Source: Leptospira ellisii (GTDB lineage Bacteria > Spirochaetota > Leptospiria > Leptospirales > Leptospiraceae). From it: a DNA stretch of 13,026 nucleotides. The DNA lies in assembly GCF_002811955.1 (NCBI RefSeq), contig NZ_NPEF01000108.1, forward strand, positions 1-13,026, in the 5' to 3' direction. Shown here piece by piece: positions 11,376-13,026 of the stretch (within the stretch, counting starts at the first letter, position 1; each line of letters opens with the position of its first letter). A model generated the notes under the pieces. It was not told the origin of the DNA. It searched no databases and saw only the letters and a list, made by a program, of their open reading frames with translations. Both the position numbers and the translations under genes were made by a program.

Positions 11376-12623
11376 ATGCTCACAATAAATCAATCCGGTG
11401 GAAAAAATCCGAAAACGTTCGAGGTTTTATCTCATCGGTCCGGCTCGGAGCTTGTGACTTTCGCGAAAAATGTTTCGATTTTTCTTTTGCTCTCTGTCAC
11501 AATCCTTCATTGCGGAAACAACAAAGACGGATCCATCGCGGAAAAACTTGCGCTTTTCGGACAAACCGCCTCCGTAATAAACCGAACTCAAAATACACCG
11601 CGTCTCAACGTGCTTTTACGCGATCAAAATTCCGCACAAAACACATCGTCTAACCGCACTTCGGCGAGTACCGCCGCGACGGCGGTGTCCAACGATCTTC
11701 TGCAGGGGATTTATTTCGCGGGAATCGACATCCGCGCCTTCGATTTCCGTCCGACAACCGCCGCCGGTTCGGATCCTTCGAACCCGTCCGTAGAATGGGA
11801 TTATTGGGAGATCCTCCCTTCTTATCCGTACAGATCTTTGGAATCCACGGATAACGTTCTGTTAAAGGGAAGTTCCGTAAGTCCGAACTGGATTCCCTCC
11901 GAACAATATATTCCGAAACGAGAAGTTTTCGAGCTCGACGTAATCTCCGTAAATTTGGATGAAACGGGAATCGTTTACGACGACGGATTTTATTCCCACG
12001 CCTTGGCCGCGAACGGATCCGATCAGGGTTCCATGCCGCCTCTGTATAAATATCCGCAGTGGAGCGCGATCCCGAATTACAACGTATCGAATTTGTATCC
12101 GATTCTACCTCCCAAAACGGAGACTCTGCCCGACGGAAGCAGCGTCACATACGGTACCGATACTCCTCAAGTATCCATCCTTTTCGTACGCCGGGACATA
12201 CTCGCTTCTCCGGTAAGTTTGGAAGTGCATTTCAATCATACGATCGGGAACTTCGACTCCATATTCCGAAGCAGCCGCCCCCTAACCGCCGAGGAAGAAG
12301 AATTGATATTGTCCCTGTATCGACAGATGTATCTTCCTTCTCCGAATATTCCGGTTTACTTATATCCTTGGGTCGTACTGATTCCGTTCGACGCTCCGGT
12401 AAACGTAAGCGTCAAAGGAACGACGGACGAAAACAATCAAACCTATTCTTGGCGCGATCTGGACATATCCATCAATATGGATCTGTCGAACTCAATCGAT
12501 ACGGTGAAGACCACGTTGGATCCTTGGTGGACTTCCAAAGTTTTCTTTGACGTGGACCAGAACAAGGTTCCCTTTCATCTAAATCTGAACGTAGTGAAGA
12601 AAAATTCCCAAAACGGAAACTGA
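11376..12623 (+). CDS. Putative lipoprotein, second of a tandem paralogous pair
   Basis: The 415-residue protein is clearly homologous to its upstream neighbour. The shared blocks are LLQGIYF (108-114), PNW (170-172), GIVYD (198-202), LYKYPQW (223-229), FVRRDI (270-275), ILSLYRQ (311-317) and DLSN (369-372). A hydrophobic segment (about 33-44) ends in TILHC with Cys46, followed by GNNKDG, suggesting lipid attachment; His before the cysteine is unusual. The signal region is long because about 32 residues precede the hydrophobic core. An in-frame GTG at 11454 would give a normal 20-residue signal, but AGGAG 9 nt before 11376 favours the longer form. A Ser/Thr/Asn/Ala-rich linker (about 84-106) precedes the conserved body and would act as a flexible tether. 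No catalytic motif is visible and the function is unknown. A hairpin follows at 12633-12660. Confidence 0.85.
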   Translation: MLTINQSGGKNPKTFEVLSHRSGSELVTFAKNVSIFLLLSVTILHCGNNKDGSIAEKLALFGQTASVINRTQNTPRLNVLLRDQNSAQNTSSNRTSASTAATAVSNDLLQGIYFAGIDIRAFDFRPTTAAGSDPSNPSVEWDYWEILPSYPYRSLESTDNVLLKGSSVSPNWIPSEQYIPKREVFELDVISVNLDETGIVYDDGFYSHALAANGSDQGSMPPLYKYPQWSAIPNYNVSNLYPILPPKTETLPDGSSVTYGTDTPQVSILFVRRDILASPVSLEVHFNHTIGNFDSIFRSSRPLTAEEEELILSLYRQMYLPSPNIPVYLYPWVVLIPFDAPVNVSVKGTTDENNQTYSWRDLDISINMDLSNSIDTVKTTLDPWWTSKVFFDVDQNKVPFHLNLNVVKKNSQNGN

Positions 12624-12632
12624 TCCGATCCA

Positions 12633-12660
12633 AAGCGGACCGAAGAACGTCGGTCCGCTT
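12633..12660. terminator. Hairpin between convergent genes, putative bidirectional terminator
   Basis: Perfect 11-nt arms AAGCGGACCGA and TCGGTCCGCTT flank a 6-nt loop. It fills most of the 51-nt gap between the lipoprotein stop (12623) and the stop of the minus-strand AlkB-like gene (12675). The plus-strand side continues with a pyrimidine-rich CTTTCCC rather than a clean T-run. Confidence 0.7.
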
Positions 12661-12674
12661 CTTTCCCGTCCTTC

Positions 12675-13026
12675 TCACTTTTCGAATGCGGTTTCCATCG
12701 GAGAAACTCCGTAATGTTTGCGTCTCCAATCCTCCAAACGTCCGTCCATGATCCTGAACCAAAGAGGAGGAACGAGTGCGATCAAAATCATCACCTCGTA
12801 TCCGTACGGAAGTTGCGGACTTTCCTCGAAATGACGCAACGCCGAATAACGTCTCCCCGCGTTCGCGTGATGGTCGGAATGTCTTTGCAGATGGAATAAA
12901 AACGAGTTGCTGACTGCGAAGTTCTGGTTCCAAGAGTGGATCGGAAGGACCTTTTCGAATTTTCCGGGGGCGGTCTCCTTTCTTTTCAAACCGTAGTGTT
13001 CGATGTAGTTGACCAGTTCCAAAAGG
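12675..13026 (-). CDS. alkB: AlkB-type membrane di-iron hydroxylase (alkane 1-monooxygenase family), C-terminal part
   Basis: About 116 C-terminal residues are visible; the N-terminus lies beyond the right edge. Two late histidine motifs of the AlkB family are present: NYIEHYGL near the edge, and LQRHSDHHANAGRRY about 40 residues later. They are followed by a PPLWFRIMD stretch and a short tail. These histidines bind the di-iron centre of integral-membrane hydroxylases that oxidise the terminal carbon of alkanes or related acyl chains, using electrons from rubredoxin. The earlier histidine boxes and most membrane segments cannot be seen, so activity and substrate stay open. This is not the DNA-repair AlkB. 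It converges on the second lipoprotein gene with a shared hairpin at 12633-12660. TTG codons at the edge are internal leucines, not starts. Confidence 0.88.
   Translation of the reverse strand, partial: LLELVNYIEHYGLKRKETAPGKFEKVLPIHSWNQNFAVSNSFLFHLQRHSDHHANAGRRYSALRHFEESPQLPYGYEVMILIALVPPLWFRIMDGRLEDWRRKHYGVSPMETAFEK

Overview
The window looks like chromosomal DNA of a spirochaete, most likely a comparatively GC-rich Leptospira. This is inferred from several lipoproteins with loose spirochaete-type lipoboxes, a pair of large lipoproteins that I do not recognise, and the mix of housekeeping genes. No rRNA, tRNA, CRISPR array, transposase or phage gene was seen.

Layout. (1) Positions 1-3309, minus strand: a three-gene operon reading right to left. 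It encodes a Rep-like UvrD-family helicase, a TPR-type lipoprotein starting 2 nt after it, and a membrane-anchored AsmA-like protein that runs off the left edge and whose likely start lies inside the lipoprotein gene. A good sigma-70 type promoter sits at 3322-3349, so close to the helicase ATG that the message would be almost leaderless. (2) Positions 3413-8176, plus strand: a tight four-gene cluster of a NUDIX hydrolase, an EntS-like MFS exporter (4-nt gap), an M1 aminopeptidase N (39-nt gap) and a DUF4180 protein (4-nt ATGA overlap). A strong hairpin follows at 8248-8277. (3) Positions 8297-9310, minus strand: a secreted, cysteine-rich protein with a signal peptide, possibly a beta-propeller. 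Its leader side carries a long inverted repeat at 9441-9498. (4) Positions 9311-9999: 689 nt with no convincing gene. (5) Positions 10000-12623, plus strand: two tandem, diverged paralogous lipoproteins of unknown function, each followed by a hairpin. (6) Positions 12675-13026, minus strand: the C-terminal part of an AlkB-type membrane di-iron hydroxylase, truncated by the right edge.

How the genes fit together. The left half is mostly housekeeping: DNA unwinding and repair, nucleotide-derivative clean-up, export, peptide breakdown and envelope maintenance. The right half (8297-12623) is envelope or surface oriented, contains the genes of unknown function, and is where the window is least explained. 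No multi-gene system such as defence, secretion or biosynthesis could be shown. The best candidates for new biology are the tandem lipoprotein pair and the neighbouring cysteine-rich secreted protein with its structured leader.
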